A stretch of DNA of 64,000 nucleotides from Cytophagaceae bacterium ABcell3 (GTDB lineage Bacteria; Bacteroidota; Bacteroidia; Cytophagales; Cytophagaceae), in assembly GCA_030913385.1 (NCBI GenBank), contig CP133159.1:4443001-4507000 (forward strand), in the 5' to 3' direction. Numbering within the stretch: position 1 is the stretch's first letter; each line of letters starts with the position of its first letter. The notes under the pieces are model-generated. The model worked only from the letters and a program-made list of their open reading frames with translations, made no database searches and was not told where the DNA came from. The translations under genes were made by a program, and so were the position numbers. Positions 35,785 through 45,087 of this stretch are shown here, in pieces.

Positions 35785-37005
35785 TTAAGATTTCTTTGGC
35801 AAAATATTTTTCAAAATATGATGCCCCATTTTATCCCTTTTAGTGGTAAGGTACTTTTCGTTATACTCATTAGGAGGTATTTCCAAGGCAACAGTATCCA
35901 CAATTTCCAGCCCATAGCCTACCAGTCCTGCACGTTTGACAGGGTTATTGGTTATGAGCTTGATTTTAGTTACTCCTAAGTCCCGGATAATTTGCGCACC
36001 GACACCATAGTCCCTTTCATCCATTTTAAACCCTAGGTCCACGTTAGCTTCTACCGTATCCCTTCCTTGTTCCTGCAGCTTATACGCTTTTAACTTATTG
36101 ATCAGGCCAATGCCCCTACCCTCTTGGTTCATATAAAGAACCAAGCCTTTACCAGCTTTTTCTACCATTTCCATGGCTTTGTGCAACTGAGGGCCACAGT
36201 CACAACGGCAAGAGCCGAAGATATCACCAGTAATACAAGAAGAGTGTACCCGCACAAGCACAGGTTCGTTCTTGTCCCAACTGCCTTTAACCAAGGCTAA
36301 ATGTATGTCGTCCGTATTAATCTGCCTGTAAGCCACTAGGTCAAAGTTACCCCAATCGGTAGGCATCTTCACCCCAATCTCGCTTTTTATAAGGCTTTCG
36401 TTGCGCAACCTGTATTCGATCAGGTCTTTAATAGAAACAATTTTCAGGTCAAACTTCTTAGCTACTTTCTTTAAGTCTGGCAGTCTGGCCATTGTACCAT
36501 CTTCATTCATAATCTCGACCAGCACACCGGCAGGCTTAAATCCTGCAAGCCTTGCAAAGTCAATAGAGGCTTCGGTATGTCCAGCTCTCCTAAGTACTCC
36601 ACCTTTAAGCGCTCTCAAAGGGAAAATATGACCTGGGCGGCCTAACTCCTCAGGTTTGGTCTCTGGGTCTACCAAAGCCCTAATGGTAGCTGCCCTATCT
36701 GAAGCGGAAATTCCTGTAGTACATCCATGTCCAAGCAAGTCTACCGATACGGTAAATGGAGTAGCATGCAAGGCCGTGTTACGCCCCACCATCAACTCCA
36801 GGCCAAGTTCCTCGCACCTGTCGTCAATTAAAGGCGCACAAATAAGTCCCCTTCCATGGGTAGCCATAAAGTTTACAATCTCAGGAGTCACCGTTTCGGC
36901 AGCACATATAAAATCCCCTTCGTTTTCACGGTCTTCGTCATCTACAACTATAATGACCTTACCTTTCTTTATATCTTCTATGGCTTCTTCTATAGTATCA
37001 AGCAT
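35785..37005 (-). CDS. ribBA: bifunctional 3,4-dihydroxy-2-butanone-4-phosphate synthase / GTP cyclohydrolase II
   Basis: 406 residues, the standard fused RibBA of riboflavin synthesis. The N-terminal DHBP synthase domain (about 1-200) has [18 protein letters not shown] and [17 protein letters not shown]. The C-terminal GTP cyclohydrolase II domain (about 205-406) has [24 protein letters not shown] with three zinc cysteines, [13 protein letters not shown] with the catalytic Arg, and [13 protein letters not shown]. All key residues are present. It follows the three glycosyltransferase genes at 32 bp and may be transcribed with them. No FMN riboswitch was recognised upstream. Confidence 0.94.
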   Translation of the reverse strand: MLDTIEEAIEDIKKGKVIIVVDDEDRENEGDFICAAETVTPEIVNFMATHGRGLICAPLIDDRCEELGLELMVGRNTALHATPFTVSVDLLGHGCTTGISASDRAATIRALVDPETKPEELGRPGHIFPLRALKGGVLRRAGHTEASIDFARLAGFKPAGVLVEIMNEDGTMARLPDLKKVAKKFDLKIVSIKDLIEYRLRNESLIKSEIGVKMPTDWGNFDLVAYRQINTDDIHLALVKGSWDKNEPVLVRVHSSCITGDIFGSCRCDCGPQLHKAMEMVEKAGKGLVLYMNQEGRGIGLINKLKAYKLQEQGRDTVEANVDLGFKMDERDYGVGAQIIRDLGVTKIKLITNNPVKRAGLVGYGLEIVDTVALEIPPNEYNEKYLTTKRDKMGHHILKNILPKKS

Positions 37006-37037
37006 TTGATAGATCTTTATATTCTAATATTCTAATA

Positions 37038-38207
37038 TTACTGTTTCAGTAGATTGTAAAATGCATTTTCAAGTTTTCTGTTACAATCGTCCCAATTATA
37101 TTGCTTTTGTATAAAAGCTTTACCTTGAAGGCCTATTTTTTCCCTTTCCTCTTCGTTGTGCAGAAGTTCTATAATGCTATCTGCAAAGCCTTGAGCATCT
37201 TTAGCAATAACGACTTGTTGTCCGGGATTGGCTTGCAGTGCACTGTTTGCCAAAGGAGTGGTAACGACAGGCAAGCCAACAGCCATTGACTCCAGCAGTT
37301 TGTTTTGAAGCCCAGAACCTGTAAACAAAGGTGCTACAAATATCATACTTCGGCAAAGATAACCTACCATATCCTCTACATACCCCGTAACTATCACCTG
37401 CTCACTTTGTAAAGCTTTGACTTCTGGGGATGGGTTGGTACCTGCCAGACAAACCTTCACATATACCTCGCCCTTTGCCAATAAAGGCAGCACTTCTTTA
37501 ACCAAAAATTTACAAGCAAGCACATTAGGATGATAGCTCATATTGCCCGTAAATATCAAATGGAAATCTTTTGATTCCTTCCTGTCAGTAAAGAAGGCTT
37601 CATTGACCCCGTTTGGTATCACGTCTAATGCTTTTTTGACAGCTATCACTTGAGCATCAGGCTCCGAAATAATGCTAAACCGATCAAAATCATCTAATAC
37701 TGACGCCTCACACTTTTTCAGCCTTCGGTATTCTATCCATACAGGTAGCTTTTCGTACCAGGAGGAAGCCAGATACCTTTTCCTCATGCCCTCAGACAAA
37801 GCATCCATATAATCAAGATAATACTTTACTGGCAGATTTTCAGGAATATTTTTCAGCAACCTGACCAATTGCACGTAACAAATATCGATCTTTTCCTCAT
37901 TTACAAGTGTTGAGATTGTTCTTTTCATTTCAGGAGAAGCGAAATAGTGTACCTGAAAAGGCATTAGGCTAAAAAAACCGCAAACCAGATCCCATACTCT
38001 TCTAAACAACCCTTTACGGACTACAACAACCTTTTTGCAAAAAGAATTTATATGCGCCAAGTCTTCACGAGAGGGTTCCTCGCCAGCAAGACAGACTAAA
38101 TAGAGATCATGTCTCTGCCCGAGCCACTTCAACTGATAATAGGCCCTCAGTTTATCCCCTTTATCAGTTGGATATGGAAATCTGGATAAGGCAAAAAGAA
38201 TCTTCAT
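37038..38207 (-). CDS. glycosyltransferase family 4 protein
   Basis: 389 residues with the GT-B fold and GT1/GT4 features. The N-terminus FALSRFPYPTDKGDKLRAYY resembles the TIGR03087-type sugar transferases. The C-terminal half has HLIFTGNMSYHPN, VIVTGYVEDMVGYL, VAPLFTGSGLQNKLLESMAVGLPVV with the conserved acidic pair, and a final helix. It overlaps the upstream glycosyltransferase gene by 4 nt (ATGA type), indicating translational coupling. It transfers a sugar from a nucleotide donor, probably in surface polysaccharide assembly. Confidence 0.87.
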   Translation of the reverse strand: MKILFALSRFPYPTDKGDKLRAYYQLKWLGQRHDLYLVCLAGEEPSREDLAHINSFCKKVVVVRKGLFRRVWDLVCGFFSLMPFQVHYFASPEMKRTISTLVNEEKIDICYVQLVRLLKNIPENLPVKYYLDYMDALSEGMRKRYLASSWYEKLPVWIEYRRLKKCEASVLDDFDRFSIISEPDAQVIAVKKALDVIPNGVNEAFFTDRKESKDFHLIFTGNMSYHPNVLACKFLVKEVLPLLAKGEVYVKVCLAGTNPSPEVKALQSEQVIVTGYVEDMVGYLCRSMIFVAPLFTGSGLQNKLLESMAVGLPVVTTPLANSALQANPGQQVVIAKDAQGFADSIIELLHNEEEREKIGLQGKAFIQKQYNWDDCNRKLENAFYNLLKQ

Positions 38208-39394
38208 TTAAACTTAAAATAAAATTTTTCGAACTGCCTTACAAGTATTTCCCAATCATATTTTGAACGTGCCAGAGAAACTGCGTTATCAGCGACCCTA
38301 TTGTATCTACTTGGCTCTTCCATCAAGCACAAAATGTTTTTTTGAAAGTCCTTTGCATTATCGGCCAAAAGGATTTGCTTGTCATGCGCAGCATCGATAC
38401 CCTCAGCACCTACAGGGGTAGAAACAATGCATTTCCCTAAGGCCATGGCTTCTACAATTTTGAGGCGCATACCTCCCCCAGAAAACAAAGGTACAATGAC
38501 TATTTGATATGTACTGACAAAATCTGCGGCATCAGGTACCATTCCATGAAAGAAAATACCATTTCCTTTTAAGTTTTTGTACCGCTCAGGCGGGTTCTTG
38601 CCAGCTATATGCAATTGTGCATGCGGTTTAAACCTGCGTATAACCGGCCAAACATGCTCAATAAACCAATCAAGCCCTTGTGCATTAGGCATCCATTCTA
38701 AACTGCCCAAAAAACAAACGGAGTCAGGAATAGGCTTTTTTTGTCCCACAACATCCACAAAATCCATATCCACACCGGCACTTATTACCGTTAATTCCTT
38801 TTTGTATCCTGCCTGCCGGTAAAACTCGGCATCTTGATCAGTAATGGCTATAATTCCATCAGCTTTGTGCAAATATTGCAATTCAAAGTGCTTGATCTGC
38901 TTGCTGAGGTGCTTTAAATAAAACTTTTTCAGAAGATTGTTTCCTTCCGAATCGGCATACCTTCCCCAAATCTGATATTCAATATTATGAGAGCGGAGGA
39001 TAACAGGCGCGGCAGTATGTTGCTTTAAAAGATCTGCATACAAGAGCATATAACTACCTTCCAATTGAATAATGTCAAATTTCTTTTCAGCAAGCAATTT
39101 GACCAGAAGGCCTGAAAATTCTTTGGACATAAAACGCCACACATTATAGGGCATCTTTTTAAATAGTCCCAGAAACATTCCCAAAAAAGTAATAGGAGCT
39201 GGCCAATACATGGCGCGGATATCGCAAACACTGCTCATCACCTCAGGATCCTGAAAATGCTTCTTTGTGTTCATCGAAGCCATGGTCACCTCATGACCAA
39301 AGCGGTTTAAATATTTGGTAACGCTATAGGTAGCAATGTTCCCTCCATCATCGAGCGGATATGGAATTCTATTCGTTATTTGTAGTATTTTCAC
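38204..39394 (-). CDS. glycosyltransferase family 4 protein
   Basis: 396 residues, GT-B fold. It opens MKILQITNRIPYPLDDGGNIAT, a donor/acceptor-loop start like its neighbour. Late motifs are FLGSLEWMPNAQGLDWF, LHIAGKNPPE, and VPLFSGGGMRLKIVEAMALGKCIVSTPVGAEGI with the nucleotide-sugar binding Glu. It overlaps both neighbours by 4 nt, so the three form a coupled operon. The similarity to the downstream copy in overall layout suggests an old duplication, but sequences are well diverged. The sugar and acceptor are unknown. Confidence 0.87.
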   Translation of the reverse strand: MKILQITNRIPYPLDDGGNIATYSVTKYLNRFGHEVTMASMNTKKHFQDPEVMSSVCDIRAMYWPAPITFLGMFLGLFKKMPYNVWRFMSKEFSGLLVKLLAEKKFDIIQLEGSYMLLYADLLKQHTAAPVILRSHNIEYQIWGRYADSEGNNLLKKFYLKHLSKQIKHFELQYLHKADGIIAITDQDAEFYRQAGYKKELTVISAGVDMDFVDVVGQKKPIPDSVCFLGSLEWMPNAQGLDWFIEHVWPVIRRFKPHAQLHIAGKNPPERYKNLKGNGIFFHGMVPDAADFVSTYQIVIVPLFSGGGMRLKIVEAMALGKCIVSTPVGAEGIDAAHDKQILLADNAKDFQKNILCLMEEPSRYNRVADNAVSLARSKYDWEILVRQFEKFYFKFK

Positions 39395-40530
39395 CTACCC
39401 CTCCCTTCATTTAGCACTTTTTCTATAGAATCCCAAAAGCGTGCAGCCGTTTTGTCCCATGTAAAAAGAGTGCGTCTCTCCCTACCTTTTTCAACCAAAG
39501 CTTTGCTAAAAACAGGGTCTTGAGCAATTTTTCTCATGCCCTCTGCTATTGATTCGATAGAGAATGGATCTACCTGCAGTACTGCATCGCCGCCAATTTC
39601 AGGCATGGCCGTCACATTGGCAGTAATGACTGGCACATCGCAATACATGCCTTCTATAATAGGAATACCAAAACCTTCAAAATAAGAAACATAAGTCAAA
39701 GCCAGTGCAGAACCGATCACTTTGCTCAAATCTTCGGATGGCAAATAATCAGCAAAGATCACATCTTCTCTATGGATCATATTTTCAAAAGCTTCCCTAA
39801 TACTGCCTGTCCACCACATTTTCCTGCCCACTATAAGAAGTTTATAGGAATTATCCGTGGTACTTTTAAACAAGTCAAAGGCCTGGAACAAGTTCACAAG
39901 GTTTTTTCGAGGATGCAAAGAGCCAATAAACAAAAAATAAGAATTCCCATCGGTATACTTTGCGCGCGTCAACTCCTGCTCTTGGACTGAAACCGGTACA
40001 TAACGGGTATTAGCACCATTATAAATGACATCAACTTTGTCCGCTGGGACATTGTACAAGTCAACTAGGTTAGACTTGCTAAATTCAGACACCGTAGCGA
40101 TCCGCTGTGCATGAGCGGCAAATTTCGGAAAAAAATAACGGTAATACGCACGGTCCAGCAATGGCAAGTCCTTGGGATAATACTCAAAATTAAGATCATG
40201 GATAACAGCTACAGAGGGAATAGCAGACGATAACGACAAATATCCATCAGGTGAGACAAATACATCGGCACCGATTGCCTTCAACACCCGTTTTACAGAA
40301 AATTCAAACCAGATGTAGTACAAGAAAGGATGTCTTGCCTGGGGATAAGCTACAATTGGTGTAACATTTTTTGAAAAAATAAAGTCCTTATCATATTTCC
40401 TGTCGAAAATAAAGTAAAACTGATGCTCGGGGTGAGCAGCAGTTATCCTCCTCAAGGTTTCCAGTGCAAACCACCCTATACCGTCCAATTTACCCTTAAG
40501 CAACAATCGTGTATTAACCGCTATCTTCAA
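39391..40530 (-). CDS. glycosyltransferase family 4 protein
   Basis: 379 residues, first gene of the glycosyltransferase operon. It begins MKIAVNTRLLLKGKLDGIGWF, typical of GT4 enzymes of the mannosyl/rhamnosyl type. It contains VIHDLNFEYYPKDLP, FLFIGSLHPRKNLVNLFQAF, and YVSYFEGFGIPIIEGMYCDVPVI with the E-x7-E motif, then EIGGDAVLQVDPFS. It has no membrane segment, so it acts at the cytoplasmic face. The gene is divergent from the FkbM methyltransferase gene (57 bp apart), so the promoters share a short spacer. It probably builds cell-surface polysaccharide. Confidence 0.88.
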   Translation of the reverse strand: MKIAVNTRLLLKGKLDGIGWFALETLRRITAAHPEHQFYFIFDRKYDKDFIFSKNVTPIVAYPQARHPFLYYIWFEFSVKRVLKAIGADVFVSPDGYLSLSSAIPSVAVIHDLNFEYYPKDLPLLDRAYYRYFFPKFAAHAQRIATVSEFSKSNLVDLYNVPADKVDVIYNGANTRYVPVSVQEQELTRAKYTDGNSYFLFIGSLHPRKNLVNLFQAFDLFKSTTDNSYKLLIVGRKMWWTGSIREAFENMIHREDVIFADYLPSEDLSKVIGSALALTYVSYFEGFGIPIIEGMYCDVPVITANVTAMPEIGGDAVLQVDPFSIESIAEGMRKIAQDPVFSKALVEKGRERRTLFTWDKTAARFWDSIEKVLNEGRGR

Positions 40531-40587
40531 ATTTTAAATTTAATTGTTTTAAAATGCCAAAAGCTTCACTAATTTTAGCTTTAAGAC

Positions 40588-41322
40588 ATGAAAAATTACT
40601 TTAAATACATTTTACAGAAAATTCTCGGTTTTGAGAATTACCTTTTCATTTTCTCACTGATCAAAATCAAGACTTTGGAGTTTGACAGAAAGGAGAATGA
40701 TTTTTTGTACTTCCTGAACATGATACCCAATCATGGCATTGTCCTGGATATAGGTGCAAATATAGGTATAATGACTGTAAAACTTGCCAAAAGATTGCCC
40801 CATACCAAAATCTTGGCCTTCGAACCAGTACATCATAACCTCCATGCATTGAGAAAAATCACAGCTTATTATAAGCTAAACAACGTCAAAATTTTTGACT
40901 ATGCACTTGGCAATGAAGAAGGAAAAGTAAAAATGGTCATGCCTGTTTTAAGTTCAGTGAAAATGCAAGGGCTAAGCCATGTAATGCACAAGTCTATAAC
41001 AGAGTTCAATGAAGGGGAAACTTTTGATGTCCCTATCTATAAGCTTGATACTTTTCCTGAATTGGCAAATAATCCAGAACCTATTTCCGCCATAAAGCTG
41101 GACGTGGAGAACTTCGAGTATTTTGTACTTAAAGGAGGGGAAAAAAGAATAAAAAAAGACCGTCCGATCATCTACACAGAACTGTGGAAAAATAAGAACA
41201 GGACTGACTGCATCAACTTTGCCAAAAGCCTAAACTATTCTGTAAAGGTTTTTCAAAATAAAACATTGGTGGACTTTGATGAAGAAAAACACCAAACCCA
41301 AAACTTTTTCTTTATTCCATAA
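40588..41322 (+). CDS. FkbM family methyltransferase
   Basis: 244 residues with a class I SAM-dependent methyltransferase core. Motif I is VLDIGANIGIMTVKLAKRLP (about 51-70), followed by ILAFEPVHHNLHALRKI and the FkbM signature IKLDVENFEYFVLKGGEKRI, PIIYTELW. FkbM proteins usually O-methylate sugars or polyketide products. Divergent to a glycosyltransferase operon, it likely methylates a sugar of the same polysaccharide. Convergent with dnaG downstream. Confidence 0.87.
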   Translation: MKNYFKYILQKILGFENYLFIFSLIKIKTLEFDRKENDFLYFLNMIPNHGIVLDIGANIGIMTVKLAKRLPHTKILAFEPVHHNLHALRKITAYYKLNNVKIFDYALGNEEGKVKMVMPVLSSVKMQGLSHVMHKSITEFNEGETFDVPIYKLDTFPELANNPEPISAIKLDVENFEYFVLKGGEKRIKKDRPIIYTELWKNKNRTDCINFAKSLNYSVKVFQNKTLVDFDEEKHQTQNFFFIP

Positions 41323-41349
41323 AAGCTAGATAACTTATAAAAAGCTACC

Positions 41350-43281
41350 TCACCCTATTACAGTCCCAAGCTCTTTAACAATTTCTTTCAAAAGTGATTT
41401 TAAATGCATATGCACCTGTTGAGCATGAAGCAAATCCTCGTCGCTCACAGACTCCAACATGGTTTTTTGATTCTCCTTGATCAGTTTTTCAATCTCCTTT
41501 TTCTTAAGTCGAAGAATGATTTTATGAGTAATATTGGAAAGCAGCTCCAGGTCTGAAGGGATAAACACTTCAAACTTAGTCCAGCCTTCACTGATAGAAT
41601 ATTTATTGGTAACTAGGTCAATTACTGTTTTTCGAACATCCTCATCTGCATGCCGCAACAAATATTGCTCATCAGTCAGGATTCCTTTTTCTGCATTGCT
41701 GCGGATAATTTCGATTAGCTTAGCAAAGGCAGGGGTCGAAAAAGATATATCTTGGGTTTCGCTAACAATGTACTCCAAAAGTGGGTACTGCTCATCTACT
41801 ACCTCTTTTCCATAACTCACCAGCAAACGCATAATTTCTCTTTCCTGCTGGTATGAGAGCGTTGCCTGGTCCTGAGCAGGCTCTTGTAGGGCTTTCTGGA
41901 TCTCATCGCCCATTATTACAGGCACTTCCTCCTCCTCAAAGTCCTTCTTCTTCTTAAGCCTTTTCTGGAGTGCTATTTTATTGTATTCAGTAATCAGTAC
42001 CCCTTCATCAATGTCTAATAACACCGCACACTGCCTAAAAAACACCGACCTTTTAATAGAGTCGGCAACTTTAGAAATGCTATCAACAATTTCCCTGATC
42101 ACAACCGCCTTTTTAACTGGGTCTCCATTGACATCCTTAAGCGCCAGCTCTGTTTTAAATGTGATAAAGTCCTTACTGTTTTCTTCTATAAACTTTGCGA
42201 AAGCCTCTCCCCCTACTTTCCTAATGAAACTATCAGGGTCATCACCATCCGGGAAAACACAGATATGCACATTTAGCCCTTCTTCAAGTATAAGATCTGT
42301 TCCCCTAAGCGATGCTTTTATACCTGCCGCATCACCATCATATAAAACAGTAATATTATCGGTAAACCGCTTCACCAGTTTTATCTGCTCTACCGTCAAA
42401 GAGGTACCAGAAGAACTGACCACGTTCTCAATACCCGCCTGATGCAGACTGATCACATCGGTATACCCTTCCACTAGAAGACAATTTTCCTTCTGCCTTA
42501 TTGCTTGCCTGGCCTGATAAATACCATACAACACTTGGCTTTTATGGTAGACCTCTGTTTCAGGAGAGTTTAAGTATTTAGGTTGTTTCTTATCCTGTTT
42601 AAGTATCCTTGCCCCGAAAGCGATGACCCTACCGGTCAGGTTGTGAATAGGGAAAATAACCCGCCCCCGGAAACGGTCATATTGTGTGCCAGTGCCGCCA
42701 GGCTTTTCTTTTTTCAAGGACAAGCCCGCCTTTTCAAGGTATTCTACACTATAAGATTTTTCTAATGCGCTTTTTGTTAGCCCATCCCATATATCCAGGC
42801 TATACCCTAGATCAAATTTTTTGATGGTCTGATCAGAAAACCCCCTTTCCCGAAAATAAGAAAGCCCAATAGCCTTCCCATCCTCGTTATTGAGCAACAG
42901 GTCATGGTAATAATCTTTGGCATAATTAAGAATGATAAAAAGGCTTTCTTTTTCATTTCTCTGCTCTAGAACTTCAGGGCTTTCCTCCTCCTCTTTAATT
43001 TCGATACCGTATTTCCCAGCAAGCCATTTTACAGCTTCAAGATAATTGATGCCTTCAATATCCATAAGGAAGTTAAAAGCATCTCCTGCTTTGCCACACC
43101 CAAAACACTTATAAATACCCTTGGAAGGGGTTACTGTAAAAGAAGGTGTTTTTTCATTGTGAAAAGGGCAGCAAGCCATCAGATATTGCCCCTTTTTCTT
43201 AAGGGTAATAAAGTCAGACACAACCTCCTCTATGGAAACATGCTGATGGACCTGATCTATTATTTCTGGAGATATTCGCAT
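41350..43281 (-). CDS. dnaG: DNA primase
   Basis: 643 residues. It makes RNA primers for replication. The CHC2 zinc finger is C38-P-F-H41 with C59 and C62. The catalytic RNA polymerase/TOPRIM core has LLVEGYTDVISLHQAG with the Glu, VVSSSGTSL, and VLYDGDAAGIKA with the DxD-type metal site, followed by FPDGDDPDSFIRK. The C-terminal 150 residues form the helicase-interaction domain. Length is typical for Bacteroidota. It is the only replication gene in the window and its flanks do not include rpoD or rpsU. Confidence 0.94.
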   Translation of the reverse strand: MRISPEIIDQVHQHVSIEEVVSDFITLKKKGQYLMACCPFHNEKTPSFTVTPSKGIYKCFGCGKAGDAFNFLMDIEGINYLEAVKWLAGKYGIEIKEEEESPEVLEQRNEKESLFIILNYAKDYYHDLLLNNEDGKAIGLSYFRERGFSDQTIKKFDLGYSLDIWDGLTKSALEKSYSVEYLEKAGLSLKKEKPGGTGTQYDRFRGRVIFPIHNLTGRVIAFGARILKQDKKQPKYLNSPETEVYHKSQVLYGIYQARQAIRQKENCLLVEGYTDVISLHQAGIENVVSSSGTSLTVEQIKLVKRFTDNITVLYDGDAAGIKASLRGTDLILEEGLNVHICVFPDGDDPDSFIRKVGGEAFAKFIEENSKDFITFKTELALKDVNGDPVKKAVVIREIVDSISKVADSIKRSVFFRQCAVLLDIDEGVLITEYNKIALQKRLKKKKDFEEEEVPVIMGDEIQKALQEPAQDQATLSYQQEREIMRLLVSYGKEVVDEQYPLLEYIVSETQDISFSTPAFAKLIEIIRSNAEKGILTDEQYLLRHADEDVRKTVIDLVTNKYSISEGWTKFEVFIPSDLELLSNITHKIILRLKKKEIEKLIKENQKTMLESVSDEDLLHAQQVHMHLKSLLKEIVKELGTVIG

Positions 43282-43451
43282 ATAAAACGGAAATAGCCTA
43301 CTAATTTAAGGAATCTTATTTAAAGCAGGAATAAGCAAAAGAACTTTCTATTGAACATATTGAGTTTAACGTTATACTTAGAGTTTTTATACTTCGAACC
43401 ATTACCATAAAAACTTTTTTATTAAATTAACGGGATATAAGAAAATAACCT

Positions 43452-43733
43452 ATGGGCAAAGAATTTAAAACACCTTCACAAATTATATATGTATGTACGG
43501 GAAGCAAATGTGGCAAGAGGGGCGGCAAAGAGATAAGCAAGCTTTTCAAAAGCCATATTAAAGATAATGGGCTAAAAAACGAGATAGAGGTTATAAAAAC
43601 AGACTGTACAGACCGCTGCAAATTTGCTCCGGTCATGTGTTTTCAACCTCAAAACAAGTGGTACCACCAACTCAGCTTGCCAGAAGCCATGAAAGCTTTT
43701 GAAGAAGAAACAGGTGAGAAAAAACTTGGGTAA
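43452..43733 (+). CDS. thioredoxin-like 2Fe-2S ferredoxin domain protein
   Basis: 93 residues of the (2Fe-2S) ferredoxin / NuoE-like thioredoxin-fold type. Cluster ligands fit C15-x4-C20 and C52-x3-C56, and a fifth Cys lies at 63. The motif TDCTDRCKFAPVMCFQP is characteristic. It is a small cytoplasmic electron carrier; the partner is unknown. It is convergent with ferritin and separated from it by a bidirectional terminator, which fits an iron-related context but does not prove it. Confidence 0.87.
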   Translation: MGKEFKTPSQIIYVCTGSKCGKRGGKEISKLFKSHIKDNGLKNEIEVIKTDCTDRCKFAPVMCFQPQNKWYHQLSLPEAMKAFEEETGEKKLG

Positions 43734-43757
43734 TTTCTGCCCAAAAGTCTAAAGAAT

Positions 43758-43794
43758 AAAAAAGCCTGAAGATCAATTCCTCAGGCTTTTTTTT
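43758..43794. terminator. bidirectional hairpin terminator
   Basis: AAAAAAGCCTGA and TCAGGCTTTTTT with an 11-nt loop and A/T tracts on both strands, between the convergent 2Fe-2S protein and ferritin genes. Confidence 0.85.
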
Positions 43795-43811
43795 ATAATT
43801 AATTATTTATA

Positions 43812-44336
43812 TTACCCTTCATATTTAAGGTTTTTGACTTGTTTGTCAATCATGAATGTACCTACACCTTCTTCACCAATTACATCAAACAGTTCAAGCG
43901 CTCTTCTTGCAATGTACTCTTCTTCAATCTGCTCATTCAAGAACCACTGAAGGAAATTAACAGTAGTAAAGTCCTTGGCTTTGTAACAACGGTCTACAAT
44001 CATATTGATAGACTGAGTGATAGAAATTTCATGCTCAAGGGCAGTTTCAAAAACACTCTTTAAAGATTCGAAATCTTGCTGAACAGCAGGCAAGTCAGGA
44101 GAAATAGCTTTACCTCCCACATCATTAATATATTTAAAAAGCTTCAGCATATGCTCGCGCTCTTCGCCAGACTGCTTGTAAAAGTGATCAGCGCTGTAGT
44201 CATAACCTTTTTGGTCGCACCAAGAAGCCATGGCCAGATAAGCAGAAGAAGACACTGCTTCTCTTTTCACCTGCTCGTTTAGCAAGTTTTCTATTTCTTC
44301 AGTTAAAGAAGTTCTGAGTCTTAATAAGTCTTTCAT
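43812..44336 (-). CDS. ferritin
   Basis: 174 residues, a four-helix ferritin (FtnA-type) iron-storage protein that forms a 24-mer shell. Ferroxidase residues are visible: Glu in LLNEQVKREAVSSSAYLAMASW (helix A), EEREHMLKLFKYIND (helix B: EExxH), EHEISITQSINMIV, and helix D LNEQIEEEYIARRALELFD. No membrane or heme features as in bacterioferritin. The promoter region carries a perfect 16-bp palindrome (44431-44446) upstream of a TAAATTTG -7 box (44408-44415), suggesting repression by a metal or redox regulator. Confidence 0.93.
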   Translation of the reverse strand: MKDLLRLRTSLTEEIENLLNEQVKREAVSSSAYLAMASWCDQKGYDYSADHFYKQSGEEREHMLKLFKYINDVGGKAISPDLPAVQQDFESLKSVFETALEHEISITQSINMIVDRCYKAKDFTTVNFLQWFLNEQIEEEYIARRALELFDVIGEEGVGTFMIDKQVKNLKYEG

Positions 44337-44407
44337 AATTTCCAGTATTTAGGATAAAAAATTCCCTAAGAGCAACCCCTTTGGGAATACTTATGTTTAT
44401 TAACACT

Positions 44408-44415
44408 CAAATTTA
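44408..44415 (-). promoter_or_regulatory. -7 box TAAATTTG of the ferritin promoter
   Basis: A perfect TAnnTTTG match on the minus strand, 71 bp before the ferritin start codon. No -33 TTG at the usual 19-21 bp; the palindrome at 44431-44446 covers that area. Confidence 0.5.
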
Positions 44416-44430
44416 CGTGAAAGTTTGCAA

Positions 44431-44446
44431 TTCTGTTATAACAGAA
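44431..44446. promoter_or_regulatory. 16-bp palindromic operator candidate
   Basis: TTCTGTTATAACAGAA is a perfect palindrome placed 15 bp upstream of the ferritin -7 box, over the -33 area. It could bind a dimeric repressor (Fur/PerR, OhrR/MarR or similar); no consensus was matched exactly. Confidence 0.45.
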
Positions 44447-44521
44447 TGAAATATGGAATAAGTCTAAATTGACTTAAGGAGGCAAAAGGGGCGATATCTA
44501 ACTTCTTACTTTAACATGAAA

Positions 44522-44872
44522 TTAAACAGGAATACTATAAAGACGTTCGTATATAATGCTATTCAGCTCAAGCATAACTTTAGCCCCAGACAAGAGTTCC
44601 TTAAACTGAATCACATCCCTAACAGTAAGTACATAACAGTTTTGGATGCCACATGGCGCTACTACTTCCACATCGGCAGCTCTGGAAGGATTTTCAAGCA
44701 TAGAGTGTACATCTATTTTTTCTACCATCTTTTTAAGACAGGTAAAAAACGGTACATTAAGCTCAGCCGTCGTGCCTGCAAATTCAACGATAAGCCTACG
44801 ATTTTTATCAGACTGATAAACACACCCTGCCGAAGTGCGGTAAATCTCTTGAAGGTCAGACTTTCCTGTCAT
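44522..44872 (-). CDS. conserved-looking hypothetical protein, 116 aa
   Basis: No family recognised with certainty. The protein is balanced in charge, has a Cys near 17 and a CGIQNC pair (about 74-79), and reads as an alpha/beta domain (RRLIVEFAGTTAELNVPFF, VEVVAPCGIQNCYVLTVRDVIQFKELL). An opposite-strand frame over the same bases (44516-44878) is rich in Arg, His and Tyr and is judged a shadow. Small Bacteroidota proteins of this form exist beside ferritin-like genes, but this is a recollection. It is encoded between ferritin (same strand, downstream) and the divergent mrp gene. Confidence 0.6.
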   Translation of the reverse strand: MTGKSDLQEIYRTSAGCVYQSDKNRRLIVEFAGTTAELNVPFFTCLKKMVEKIDVHSMLENPSRAADVEVVAPCGIQNCYVLTVRDVIQFKELLSGAKVMLELNSIIYERLYSIPV

Positions 44873-45087
44873 TGGTAAAAAGATTAAGTAAAGAATTATT
44901 CCTAATATCTATTACAAAAATAAACACTATTTGTAATTAGTCCAAATAAATTCATCACAATAACACCACCATGCAAAGAATAATTCAAATCCAGTGGCGA
45001 AAGTCAACTTATTAAAAAGATTATTTGTTACTAAATTTAGCTAAAACAATTAACTTGCATTGAGAATCACCAATACCTAATAAAATT

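Noticed and set aside
44516-44878. A 120-codon plus-strand frame over the 116-aa hypothetical gene
   Set aside because: Highly basic and Tyr-rich; the minus-strand frame has a more protein-like composition and a CGIQNC motif.
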